A stretch of DNA of 64,000 nt from assembly GCA_015501075.1 (NCBI GenBank), contig JADNYJ010000004.1, positions 434,001 to 498,000 on the forward strand. Reading direction: 5' to 3'. Of this stretch, positions 27,616 through 38,653 are shown one piece after another. The first letter of the stretch is position 1. Every line of letters starts with the position of its first letter. A program made the position numbers and the translations under genes. Source of the DNA: Gymnopilus junonius (taxonomy: Eukaryota; Basidiomycota; Agaricomycetes; Agaricales; Galerinaceae). The notes under the pieces are model-generated. The model had not been told where the DNA came from. It made no database searches and saw only the letters and a program-made list of their open reading frames with translations.

Positions 27616-28115
27616 ATGCTCATCTCGAGCCTCCTTAATAATGGCCGAGAAAAGAAGGCAAAATTTTACATGGATCCCGTTGAATGTGGTCATATTCTTG
27701 CAACGTTCTGCCTCGCGGCTTTCTGGTTGATGTCCTCTTCCACTAAGCTCAAGGTGCTTATTGAGGGATCATCGCAAGATACGGATTACACACTGGCCTT
27801 CCTTTGCCTTGCCCAGTGGGTGTTGAATGCTTACTTCGCCGTCCACTGCCTCGTCGGCTTGAGGGTCCGATTCGAAAGGCAAATTGATCTCGAAGTTGGG
27901 ATCAGTGATATTGTCTTAACGTATGTCCAATGAATGTTTCTGTGCTTCACGTCATAATAACTTTGAAATGTAGAGAAATAGAACATCTTCACATTCTGTA
28001 CACTGCTGCTTGCGAGCATGAATCCCAAATGTGCGTGATAGTGCCGAGGCAGAACTTGCCTTCTTACATGGTGACTGATTTCCATCATTTCCAGGCATCA
28101 AAGTACCCAAGATAA
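27616..28115 (+). CDS. small multi-pass membrane protein of unknown function, 5' end uncertain
   Basis: Exons 27616-27920 and 27974-28115 join in frame (GTATGT donor, ATGTAG acceptor) to give at least 148 aa. The ATG at 27616 is the first in this frame, but the frame is open further upstream and another exon could precede it. Hydrophobic segments CGHILATFCLAAFWLMSSS and YTLAFLCLAQWVLNAYFAVH look like two transmembrane helices. The C-terminus is soluble, with a His/Glu-rich end. The arrangement resembles small four-helix MARVEL-like proteins common in basidiomycetes, but I cannot confirm that. Confidence 0.5.
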
Positions 28116-28528
28116 TACAGAGGCAGAGAAGGGAGTCCCTGAAACCTCATAAATGTATCTAGCTGTCATGATCACCTTAGGTCCAATGTTTTCACAGAAA
28201 GAATGCTTCGGCTCCAAAGAAGCCTAAATTTTGTCCTCGTATTTTTTACTAGTAATCAGTATGCCACTCGCCTTTTTCTGTAACCTGGAATATAGCTATA
28301 GTCATATCAATACAAGGCTGCGGAAATAAAAACTAATTAGAGCAACTATTGACGTCGTTAGAAATCGATACTTAGTCGATGCACATACCGGCAGGAGTTT
28401 AAAATCGAGAAGAAACGTGAGGCGTCGAGAGGAGACTCTAGAGCTGACTATGTCACGCGACGCGCACGAATCACGAGGTTTTTGCGCGTCTGTCACAATG
28501 AACCAAATTGCTATTTTGTCGCTGTTCT
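28116..28528. other. intergenic region
   Basis: AT-rich, no coding or repeat signal seen. It includes whatever remains of the promoter of the dead SMC6 copy. Confidence 0.5.
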
Positions 28529-31500
28529 ATGCCAAAAAGACAATACGTTGCCACTACCGCGACGAGGAGCTTCAGACCCCTCAGGCTTTGCCCAAGCGTG
28601 CCAGGATAGAGGATAAAGTTGCTCCAACCCCGGGAACTCGAGCAAATTCCAGAGGCAATGGCAAGGGTAAAGTCAGAGCTGTCACAGTCGACTCTGACAA
28701 TGGTCAGGACGAAGACGTGGAGGAGAGCGTCGAAATGAGCTTACATATTGAGGATGAGATTGACGGTGAGGAGAATGATCGGCTGTATGAGGATAAAGTC
28801 AAGGCTTCTCTGGAGAACAAACGGAGAAATCAGATAGCAGGCGTAAGATTGCTACTATTGATACTGGATTGTGTATAGGGCATTGCTGAACATGGTATTG
28901 TTGAGTATACTGATGCATCAGTTCATATGCCATCCATACCTGAAGTTTACCTTTGGACCACAAATTAACTTCATTATAGGTCTGTAGATCTGCCTTTCCA
29001 TCCTGTTTTGAGTTGACAATTTTTTGCCATCTGCAGGTCATAACGGAAGTACGAAAGCCGTTTTGTTTAACGTGGACAGCTTAAATTAACTCCGCCCTGT
29101 AGGTGGCAAAAGTGCTGTGTTATCAGCCATAACCGTAGCTCTTGGGGACATATCTATTTCAACTGGTCGTGGAAATGGCCTTAAATCCTTCATTCGTGAG
29201 GGCCAGCTGTATGTTCTCTTATCTCCAAGTTGCAAGTTGTTGCCCTCTGACATCTTCCTAGAGCTGCTGAAGTCACGATCCATATCAAGAACCAAGGAGA
29301 GGAAGCCTACAAACCTGAAGAATATGGCAAGACTATTGTCATCACCCGCAATTTTCAAAAAGATGGTTCCTCATCTTGGAAGATCAAAAGTAAGGATGGG
29401 AAGGTCATTAGCACCAGGAGAGATGAATTGTCTGCGATATGCAACCACATGAACATTCAGGTTGATAATCCTATGGATGTCTTAACTCAGGGTATGTTTC
29501 CCATCTAATCTTACACTCTCATTCATTGTTCAGCGCTGGACAGATTCTGCTCGCAAGTTCCTCGGTGCCTCAGCACCTCAGGAGAAGTACAAGGTATGCC
29601 GTTTCTATTTGAGGCCTGTGCTTCTGTATTAATTAGCCACTTTTTAGTTGTTCATGCGAGGCACATTGCTTCTCCAGCTTCACGAAGAGTACGAGCTCTG
29701 TATGGAGAATATCAGGCAGGTCAGCAGGTTGCTGATGGTCAAGAAAGATGCTCTTCCTGACCTATGGACTCGTCTGAACCAAGCAAAAGCAAGGTACAAT
29801 GAAGCCGCCAAGGCACAGGAACAGAAGGAGAAAGTAGACGACCTAAAGAAAGAACTTGCTTGGTCATATGTCTCTGCTAAGGAGGCAGAGCTAGAAAGGA
29901 TGATGGAGGAAGTTGCCAAACTGACCCGCCGATTGCCTAGGATTGAGGAAAATATAAGAGCAGCCAAGGCTTGTGCTCTTCTATCTTCCTCTGCAGAAAT
30001 TGTTAGATTGATCTTTTATGAACTTTACAGGTTGCATCTGATGCTGCTGATGAGCAAGTTGTGATGTTCAAAAATGAATTGAACAACCTCCAAAGCATCG
30101 AGGATCTCAATGCAAAGAAAGCTGATCTCCAGGAACAGATGCGTAATTGCAAAACCGAGTTGCTTAAACTCAATGTAAGTCTTTTCACTCAAATTGAAAC
30201 GAGCTCTAGTGAGCATATCATGCTACAGGGTAAAATAGGACTCATCAATCAAAGCGTAGCCATTTTTAATGATCAAATTGCAGAGCTTGAAGAAGAAATG
30301 AGGGAAGAAGCCTACCATGTTGCTAGTGGTACTCAGGGAAAGCATGAAGAAGCACAACACAAGCTCGAGGATGCCAGGCTGGTGATTACCCAGCTGGAAC
30401 ACAGTATCAGTGAACTGATGATGCATCGGAAAGACAAAGACATTGTAGCCTCTGAAATCAAAGTCAAGGAGACGATCTTGTGAAAATATTAGGAGGCTTG
30501 AAGGAAAAGATTGTGGAATGCGAATCCACCATCAGCATGGCAAAACAGAAGGAGCGAGATGCGCTCGTACCTTATGGGAATGATATCAAGACTGTCTTGG
30601 AGAAAATCAAGGCAGCGAGCTGGCATGGAGATGTGCGACTGGGACTTCTGAGTCGTTATGTCACCGCCAAGGATCCCAGGGTCTGGGACGAACTGTTGCG
30701 GAACCAACTTTGGCGTCTTCTTGTAGCCTTTGCCATCACGGACGCAAGAGACAGGCCGCAGTTGAAAAGAATTTTGCAAAGCTGTAGCAAGTCAGTCTTC
30801 GGAATCTACCTTGAGGGTCTTAACTGACACTTCGCATGTCTCCAGCCAGCGTGTGACGATCCTTGTCTACCAGAAGGATGTGTTTGATTATCATTCCGGA
30901 GAGCCTCCTGAAAATTATCTGACAGCCCTACCGGGTTTACATGTTCGTTTCCTGCATGCCATCTGACAATTATATTTATTCATTGCTGACCGTCCACTGT
31001 CCAGATCACAGACCAACATATCACACGTATCTTAATCAATCACCTTCATATAGAGTCACGGATTTTGACGTATAAGCGTCAGGAAGCGGCTGAAATACTG
31101 AGGAGCATTGGGGAAGGTTCTGCATGGTCTCTGGACAGAATGTCCATCCAAAATTTTCCGTAGGTTCTGGAATCTGTATCAAGAGAAATTTCCCGCTAAT
31201 GTTGCTGACAGAAATAAAGGGGGGTCTCACAATTACCCATTGAAGTTTAGAAATTTAGGAACACAGAGTTTTCCACTGACCGGAAATGACATGACCACGG
31301 AAATCCACTAAGCCTACTTTTTTCCTGTGTAATTCATAGTGTGTGATTGAACACCCTTTTTGGTAGACAACTCATCGAAGAAAAACGTCAAGCGGAAAAA
31401 CACTTCAGCGAGCTATCTGAGCAATTAGACAAGCTCAAAACACAGTTCTTTGATTTGAAAAAGGAGATCGACAATCTAAACGTGCGTTTTTTTGGAGGTC

Positions 31501-33157
31501 ATTTGTGGTGATGGGTTTGCCAGTTATCCTACTCCTTTTTCACCTTTCTATTTGTCTGTTTCCGAGATTGACTGTGCTTGAGGATCGCGAACACTGCTTG
31601 CACTCCCAACTACGTGAAGAGAAGACTAAACTCATTATATTGCAACTTCAAGCAAAAGAGGAGCTTCCTGCCGGCCTCGCTGGCATCCAAGCAGCCAAAG
31701 AGGTAAATTCCCCGTGTTTAAACCTTTCGTCCATCCTGATGCTAAGATTATCAATCTGGCCTCAGGATGCCGAGGCGAAAAGGAAATCGCACATGGAGCA
31801 ATTTACAGAACTTGCCAAGAAAAAGGCTAAGGCAGATGAAGCACAGAAGGTTCTCCAGGATCAACTCAACGAGATCAGGGCACTCATGGACAAGCATCAA
31901 AAAAAACGGGATGTGATTGGTATAAGTTCTTGCTGTGACTTACTTGACGACCTGACATCGATCTTCTGCATCCACAGAAAAAGCTCGAGGATGCGACCGA
32001 GTTGCGGGTCACAACTCAAAAATAAACAAAAACATTACGAGGCCAAGTACGCCGCAGAGAAAAGGGAGGTCAATAAGGCGGAAAATGAAGCCCAGGCTTT
32101 ACAAGTCGAATTGACTGTCAGTTCCTTCTTGAGCTCCTTAGTACATATTCTGACTTTTTTATATATCATGACTGTATTTCAGAGTTGGCATGACAAGGCT
32201 CTGCAATACTGCGAGGAGGTTTCTAATCCTCGTAAGACTGACGAGGTGCAGAGACAACTAGACTCTACGCAGAAGGCTTTGGAACGGCAGGAAAACGCGT
32301 ATGTCAAGTTCCTCTCTGGCAATTTGTTTTTGAAACGAGGTGCTAATCCTTGGTGATATCTGCAGTCATGGTGCATCAGTCGAAGAGATGGCTTATGAGG
32401 TGAACAAGGCTCGAGAGAACCTGTAGAATGTGAGGAGGGAGCTGAAACAGCTGTTTACACTAAACAAGGTCAATCGTACTCTACCTTGATCCCAACCGCT
32501 ATATAAGTGTTGTTCTGGTCTAGGTTCTTGAATCATCCCTAAATACTCGTCGGCGACGCTGGGAGAATTTAGAAGGCTCATTACACTGCGCTGCAAAAAC
32601 GTATTTCAATATCTTCTCTCTAGTCAAGGATATTTTGGCAAGGTTTTGTTCCAACATAAAAGCGAATAATTGACTCTTCGGGTGTGTCAACATAACTACA
32701 CCGAAATTTCTTACTTCCCGATTGGTGTACGATGTCGAGGTTCAGACAAGCGACCAAGGAAGCCAAGTTGCCCTTGACTAATACGAGAAGGACTTGACCA
32801 GCACTCTCAGTGGCGGCGAGAAATCCTTTTCGACCATCTGTTTGCCTTTGTCTCTTTGGGAGTGCATTGGGTGTCCGTTACGTTGCCTTGATAAGTGCTC
32901 TCGGTCTTGTGGTCAATAACAATCGTCAGAAATAGGTTTTTTTAATAGATGAATTTGACGTTTTCATGGATGCTGTGAATCGTCGCATCAGTATGAAGAT
33001 GATGATCGACACAGCTAACACTTCAAACAAGCAGTACATCTTGATTACACCGCAAAATATGTTCAATGTTGCCATTCGACCTTCAGTGCGTGTTTTGAGA
33101 ATGTCGGACCCTGAACGAGGTAACGGTACATTTGCCTTTGGGTCGTCGTCTGCTTGA
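28529..33157 (+). pseudogene. decayed SMC6 gene with introns retained
   Basis: The full length of a Structural Maintenance of Chromosomes 6 protein can be followed: start MPKRQY at 28529, QALPKRARIED, GIAEHGIVEY, a split Walker A loop GHNG-GGKSAVLSAITVALG, GRGNGLKSFIREGQ, NHMNIQVDNPMDVLTQ, long coiled coils, [19 protein letters not shown] (the ABC signature) and EFDVFMDAVNRRISMKMMID (Walker B side) with a stop at 33157. SMC6 with SMC5 forms a DNA-repair complex. Introns are still present, so this is a duplicated gene, not a retrocopy. Damage includes frame losses near 28550, 28910, 30470 and 32015. Stops include TAG at 32424 and TAA at 32779. Two splice donors are destroyed (GGAAGT at about 29045, ATAAGT before the last exon at about 32890). 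It cannot encode a working protein, and SMC6 is normally essential, so an intact copy is expected elsewhere. Confidence 0.9.
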
Positions 33158-33450
33158 AGGTTGGAGACACTACTTTCTTTCCCTTCTCTTCTGCCCTAAT
33201 ATTAAATGCGTAATCTCAACTCCTATATATACCTTACCAAACCCTTTGTAATGTTAGGCCCAACGCATGGGACCTCGGTCTTGTGTTCGCGACTTCATGC
33301 TAGTCATATGCCGAGGGCTTAACGCGACAACATCATGTTATGATACTACCACTGTACATTGGTTCCTATATGATAGCATACTTGGATGTCGAGCCTCATT
33401 TTTGATAAATAAAGCAAGTGAACACAGTATCGAGGGGTCGATAATCCTCT

Positions 33451-34019
33451 TCAGAGATTGAGATTGATGGGTTTACATCCGAAGGCAAGGAGACCGCCCT
33501 GTCTCAATATTAGGATATGGGACAAGAACGCAACAGAATGTACTTACGAAGGTGTTGCCAGTGCAGCAGACTGGTTGAGAAGAGCTTTAGTGTCCTCATA
33601 GTTAGCTTAGTGTCCAAGTGCAACATATCACTTTAGCCTCACCAGGAGTTGCCCCCGAAGCCGAGTACAGAGATGGACCTGCAGCTCACTGTCGTTCAAG
33701 TGGAATGAGTCTTTTCCCGAGATAATTATTAAATACGTTTATGCTTACATCCAATTAGAGCTCCAAGGGAACCAAGGTCAATGCCGAGTTCGCTGGCTAA
33801 TTCAGCGACGCCCGTGGAAGTGGACTGTACATTGAGCATAATAAGAGAGATGTATCATACAGATGTAACAAGACTTCTCACATTTTGAACTTGGTTGCAG
33901 CACATGGTAGAACCGGTGTCGCAATTACCGCTCGCCTGACGAACATCAATTTCGATAGCAGTGGCAGCAACAAGGACTGGGAGAACGAGAGCAAAGAAAG
34001 CAGAGACACGCGTGGTGAA
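33451..34019 (-). CDS. class I hydrophobin, paralogue 1, no start ATG visible
   Basis: Five exons (34019-33882, 33824-33749, 33688-33643, 33584-33548, 33498-33451) join in frame to a secretion signal (SAFFALVLPVLVAATA) and the eight cysteines of a class I hydrophobin. The spacing is C-x6-CC-x32-C-x12-C-x5-CC-x12-C, with NCDTGSTMCC, SCRSISVLGFGGNSC, SQPVCC and FGCKPINLNL. Hydrophobins self-assemble on hyphae and spores to make them water-repellent. The last three exons have exactly the same lengths as in the paralogue at 37.0-37.6 kb. However, the codon where the other gene has ATG-TTT-ACT reads TTA-TTC-ACC here, and the frame meets a stop in the TATA box further upstream without any ATG. The gene is therefore probably untranslated, unless a non-AUG start or unseen exon is used. 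Cysteines and splice sites are otherwise intact. Confidence 0.8.
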
Positions 34020-34724
34020 TAAGTAGAACTTGGGTGTTGTTCGACTAACAACCTTTCGTTGTCCACCTTCGTTTTATAGGTCGTCGTAGACGTAGATGCT
34101 TCCCATACCTGGTACGCTTATGTTTTCAGAAACGTTTTTGCACCCACTCTCTAACCTGCTTTTTAGGTTTTGACACAAAGAAAAAGGTTTTGTTCCTTGT
34201 TCTAATCTTACCTTTCTAGACTGTCGGGTATCAGGCAATGCTGCACGTCGGACCTTTTTGCTATTGAATTTGATTCGATCCCTCGTCCTGCCTTTCCACA
34301 GAGGCCCTCCAAAGTACGGAGCAACATTTGCCGACGGACTTCTAATCACCGCAGAACGGCAATTGATGTGAGGAACAGGCAAACAACACTGAAACAAAGG
34401 CCCAAAGCCTGAAAACGAGTCAACTTTATCTCGCTTGATACACTTGGAATGAAGAAAAACTCACGTTTCAATAATCATGGTCCTGACTTGCCAATCAGCT
34501 GATTGTCAGAAGTCGTCAGATTGCAGTATCCATCGGCAGCGAGACTTCATTGAATCGAGCATCCCAGATCTAAATGAATTGCAAACACGAGAGGCCAGAA
34601 TGTTCTAGCGGACCATTCCAATGGTATAGGCTTTCGAAGGTCGTCCAAGAAAGTACAAGCCAATACTCCGTGAGTTGATTAAATTCCTTGTGTACAATAC
34701 TTACACGGTGCCGTGCTGATGTGA
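34020..34724. other. hydrophobin 1 promoter and spacer
   Basis: A TATA box (TATAAAA on the minus strand, 34072-34078) lies about 56 bp ahead of the expected hydrophobin start. The same element lies 65-71 bp ahead of the start in the paralogue. Nothing else is recognisable up to the end of the dehydrogenase gene. Confidence 0.55.
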
Positions 34725-36065
34725 TCAATCTTTGTATTCGTAAAATCCTTTGCCATTTTTCCTTCCGTACCACTGAGCGTCCACCATGCGTTCCAGAAGA
34801 ATACTTGGTCGATACTTGGAATCGCGGGTACCTCGTATAGAGTTTGCTGGATGGCCAGGCAGGTGTCAAGGCCAATGCTATAAGAAAAATATTAGCTTGG
34901 TACGGTTGGGAGATGGAGGCTCGTGACGCACAAGTCAGCTGTTGAGAAGATCAATGTTAGCATTGGCTTTAGGAATAATACAAGACGGAACATACCAAGC
35001 TGAAGAGGACCCATAGGGTGGTTCATTCCGAGTTTGAGGGTAGTATCAATGTCTTCGCGTGTCGCAGTACCCTATCATAATAAAATTAATAACAGATCAC
35101 CGCTAGTTAGTAAACGAGCTCACTTTCTCTAGACACATGATAGCCTAAAAGGCAAGTCCTGTAAGTTCCATATGATTCAATTCATACACGTTCTCATACC
35201 TCGTTGATAAATGGTATCAAGAGAGCGTTTGAGACAAAACCAGGCACATCTTTTGAGACGGTGACCTCTGCGTAAGGAAGTCAGCAGATTGAGCATGGTC
35301 TTGACATGCCAAGAATCACCTTTTCCAGAGGCGATGGCGAAAGCACGGGCCCTTTCCAGGGTTTCCTCGGACGTTTGCAGAGCAGAAATTAATTCTACCA
35401 ATTTCTGCTCACGATTAATCAATTTACCCGAAAAAAAAGAAACACGAGAACTTACCATGACAGGAACAGGATTGAAGAAATGTAGTCCTGTCCACCAATG
35501 AGCAGGTGAAAGTAAATGTGTGGCCCTTACGTACCGACAACGCGTGAGGCACTCTTCTTTCCCTCGTCGCTTGCAGGATTGACACCGTTCGGAATTGCAG
35601 AAGCCGCTATTTTGGTTATGCTGATCGAACTGGTGTTTGTGGCAAGAATTGTCTCCGGTCTTAGTTCAGCTGCAAATGACGAGAAGATAGATTGCTTCAG
35701 AGAGAGGTTTTCTGAGACAGCCTGAAAAATAGTTAGTAATTACGACATGGAACTTAACGCGAATATCGGACCCTTACCTCAATAACCATATCTACGTCTC
35801 TGAAACCCTTGATGCCAGTTTCAGGTCCAATAACAGAAATCCTATCCTTCGCTTCGTTGGCTTGCTCGTTTGTTAGGCGGCCTTTCGAGACATCCTTGGC
35901 CAGAAGTTTGTCCACCAACGAAAGACCTTTTTTCACTTGTTCAGCTGACCGGTCGTGTAATAGTACTGGAATCTTCGCGCGAAGAGCAGACACCAACGCG
36001 ATGCCTGTTCCCATCTGCCCCGCTCCGAGAACACCAACGGCGCGAATTCCATGAGCAATAGACAT
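34725..36065 (-). CDS. 3-hydroxyacyl-CoA dehydrogenase, frame broken near the C-terminus
   Basis: Nine exons (36065-35778, 35721-35535, 35487-35456, 35404-35320, 35267-35200, 35144-35124, 35071-34996, 34938-34932, 34877-34725) encode a short-chain 3-hydroxyacyl/3-hydroxybutyryl-CoA dehydrogenase. The enzyme oxidises 3-hydroxyacyl-CoA with NAD+ in fatty-acid breakdown. The Rossmann motif GVLGAGQMG is at 11-19. The catalytic His sits in LHFFNPVPVM, followed by VPGFVSNALLIPFINE and [20 protein letters not shown]. Exon 8 is only 7 nt. After QQTLYE (about 34832) the expected C-terminus (RDSKYRPS ... NGKGFYEY) continues only after a one-base frame change. The exon sum is 917 nt, one short of 306 codons. 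Without correction the last 30 or so residues are replaced. It may be a real defect or a base-call error. Confidence 0.82.
34932..34938 (-). other. 7-nt micro-exon in the dehydrogenase gene
   Basis: The seven bases CTGACTT lie between a TCAACAG acceptor and a GTGCGT donor. They supply ADF between PLQL and IGLDTC, exactly the conserved residues expected there. Skipping the exon shifts the frame. Confidence 0.7.
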
Positions 36066-37013
36066 CTTGAGAATTCAGAAGAATGAGGAGGTGAAGAAGA
36101 TCAGGCCAAAGGTCCAGAAGAAGTGAAGTAAATTGAAAGAAAGACGCTGAACGTCGCGGCTCGCCGCAAATACCGGTACCGGATCACACAGAGCGTTCAT
36201 GGCACGTGAAATGCTGAACGCTGAATATTTGACCTGACTCCTAGGCTTGAACTCGTCCGTCACAACCTTATAGGACCTGAAAGATCGATCCTTGACGCTA
36301 GAATGACTGGAACATGGAAATGACAGAAGCTGTGGGTATACACGTGCAGTCTCATGAAATTTTCTTCCCTATATGATTCGTCGACTTCGATGCATGGATT
36401 CTACGACTTCAAGGTCTTAACAACGATAGTAAATGTTCTTTATTTTCCTTTCAAAGTCGCGAGAAAGTTACCTTCAAGGGACATTAGGTTTTTCTAGACG
36501 AGAGTCATACACACACTTTCTATAATTCTAAACCCTGGAAACCCCGAATGAACAGGAATACAACGAAAGGGTTTTTGAACCTGGACTACTCCGAGTCTGT
36601 TCATGTATAAGCGATCAATGCTGGCGACCCCGCTTGAAGCAAACGTTCTTCTTTCATGTATACGTTTGACCTCGTTCCTCTTCCATTCTTCCATGCCGTA
36701 AGGCCAGGAACGCCCATCTCGCAAGAAGTTAAAGGCCTGGCCATGTTCTGACCGTGCTCGGTGGTTCACCGATATCCTGTTATCTGAGGCGTCTGAGTTC
36801 GTATTGATTATGAAAATTATGGTATAATACGCGTTGAAGCCGTGGTTGCAATTTCATTATATTACTGGATCCGGTTATTTGACTGTGTTGACACTTGTAG
36901 GACGAGGTGGACGATAACGACGCAGCGCTAAACTCCCATGCGGAATAATTCAGCACATGAAAAAATATTTATTGTCTATATCTAATCAAATACGGCCCCT
37001 CCATCTACGGAAT
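36066..37013. other. intergenic region
   Basis: It lies between the start of the dehydrogenase gene and the stop of hydrophobin 2, both on the minus strand. It must hold the dehydrogenase promoter. I see no coding signal or repeat. Confidence 0.5.
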
Positions 37014-37623
37014 TCAGGCATTGATATTGACGGGAGTGCAGCCAGCTTGAATAAGGCCACCCTGTATGCATTGAAATTAGTTGAGTAGCTCATGGCATTT
37101 AATATAGTTAACTTACTATGAAATTGTTCGTGCAGCAGACCGGCTGAGTAGAGCTGAAATTTGAGGTTGGATAATACTGCATCCGAATTTCAGATCATGC
37201 ACTCACCAAGAGTTTCCCGTGAGAGAGAGGAGAGAAAGTGGAGCACATGCGACTAATTTACTCAATTTAATTCCTTCCTTTTGGCCGAGTTGTACAAAAT
37301 ATCTGGCTTTACGGGCTTTACTGTAAATCTAACCAAATAACCCTACTTACTACCGATGAGGCCATCGATGTCGTTGATGATGGCGTCAATGCTTACTCCA
37401 AGCAAGCCTGCGCCTGCAAGGGCCTCTGCCAGGTCAGTGGAATTTGTCTTGAATACAAATTCAACATTCAATTCATCTGAACATAATAAGGCTCACATAC
37501 GGTCTGAACTGAGGCACAGCATTGAATAGCACCCGTGTCGCAATCATTATGAGCTTCAAGTGCGATGGCGGTCGCAAGAATAGGCAAAGCCATAACGAAG
37601 AAGGCGGTGACTCGAGTAAACAT
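37014..37623 (-). CDS. class I hydrophobin, paralogue 2, 115 aa
   Basis: Five exons (37623-37501, 37447-37354, 37252-37207, 37153-37117, 37061-37014) total 348 nt. The protein begins MFTRVTAFFVMALPILATAI (signal peptide). It then shows the class I pattern C-x6-CC-x38-C-x12-C-x5-CC-x12-C: NDCDTGAIQCC, VACAPLSLLSLTGNSC, STQPVCC, IQAGCTPVNINA. The protein is secreted and coats aerial hyphae or spores at the air-water boundary. The gene is intact, with a TATA box 65-71 bp upstream of the ATG. Exons 3-5 (46, 37 and 48 nt) match those of the paralogue at 33.5-34.0 kb exactly, so the two are a duplicated pair on the same strand, separated by a dehydrogenase gene. Confidence 0.95.
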
Positions 37624-37687
37624 GATTGTACAGATGGCTTGGAAAATATCCTCTGTCTTGCAAAACGTGAATCTACTCATAGCCCTA

Positions 37688-37694
37688 TTTTATA
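37688..37694 (-). promoter_or_regulatory. TATA box of hydrophobin 2
   Basis: TATAAAA on the minus strand in the context GACCTATAAAATAGGG, 65 bp before the ATG. The paralogue carries GACCTATAAAACGAAG at the corresponding place. The conservation supports a core promoter role. Confidence 0.65.
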
Positions 37695-37794
37695 GGTCTC
37701 GCAATCCGTGAAGTGCAGTAGCTCTGCCGTCATGCGAACGGTGAGCTTAGAACATTGAGATCTTGTCATTCTTATGAGTCAAGCAGTGGAAGGT

Positions 37795-38146
37795 TCCCGG
37801 CAATGACCTGAGAGCATTCCATGCCTCTGAAGTTCCTATCGTCTTTGGGACATATAACTCAAGCGCCCTAGCACCTTCAACCTCAGCTGAGACCAGCCTC
37901 TCAAGATATGTTCAAGCTGCATGGTTAGCGTTCGCCAGGAATCCGTCTCAAGGGTTGTTGGAATTTGGGTGGCCCATGTACAGCCCAAATACGACAAGCC
38001 TAGGTCAGCTTAGAAACGCAGGGAATGCTACTGGAGTGATTTTCACGCAAGGGAGCCTTGTTGATGCTACCTGTGATGCAGTGCCACAGCTTCTCGCGAT
38101 TTTAGCCCAACTGAATTCGATTGTATCTCCTCAACAAGTGGCATAG
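37795..38146 (+). pseudogene. C-terminal fragment of a type B carboxylesterase
   Basis: About 116 codons without interruption, starting near PGNDLRAFHASEVPIVFGTY. It continues with RYVQAAWLAFARNPSQG, FGWPMYSPNTTSLGQL, and NATGVIFTQGSLVDATCDAV before the TAG at 38144-38146. This is the end of a fungal type B carboxylesterase/lipase, including the block with the catalytic His (FHASE). The rest of the roughly 550-residue enzyme, with the nucleophile serine, is absent: immediately to the left lies the hydrophobin promoter. It is a truncated copy, probably left by a rearrangement, and has no start of its own. Confidence 0.8.
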
Positions 38147-38653
38147 TCAACAGTCGCGAGCAGCCCTTTGGTTGTTGTTCTATAGCTCTAATTTAATCTA
38201 CAGCTTCAAGTATGGTCTATTGTTTTGAACGTGTTACTAATAACATGTTTTCGTTGAGTAATTTCTTTTCTTAGTTGGTTCTTTCGTCCGAAGTCATTAA
38301 TTATAGGAGAGTCGATTCAAATTCTAGGTAGGACGTTTACTTCCTTGCAGTAGTGCGAGTGCCTGCCTGGATGGCCATCACGAAGGGGATGGGCCATGCT
38401 TCTGCTTCTTTGTCTCAGGGGAATATCATTTCCCCGTGCAATGGGCCGTTCAACCAAAACCCTTCGTTCATTGTTCCATGGCCACCAGGGCATTCCAACT
38501 GTTATAAATTCTGCTAAAGTTGGGGTTGACCGCACACTTTGCTTTCAAATATATCGTGGTGGGTCTTGAATTATCCACATCCATACCCGAAAATTTGTCA
38601 CTGATCATGAGTCGTCCACGGAACAGAGGTCCCCTAACCTTCTAGACAGCCCC
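38147..38653. other. intergenic region
   Basis: No gene, repeat or RNA feature recognised. It includes the presumed promoter of the following plus-strand gene. Confidence 0.5.

Noticed and set aside
28529..33157. Interpreting the SMC6 region as a functional gene with unusual introns
   Set aside because: Nonsense codons and dead donors fall inside conserved blocks such as the region before LSGGEK; introns cannot remove them without deleting essential motifs.
33688..33749. Apparent frameshift in hydrophobin 1 when the acceptor CTGCAG is used
   Set aside because: The upstream acceptor CGACAG gives GLSCRSISVLG in frame, so no lesion is needed.
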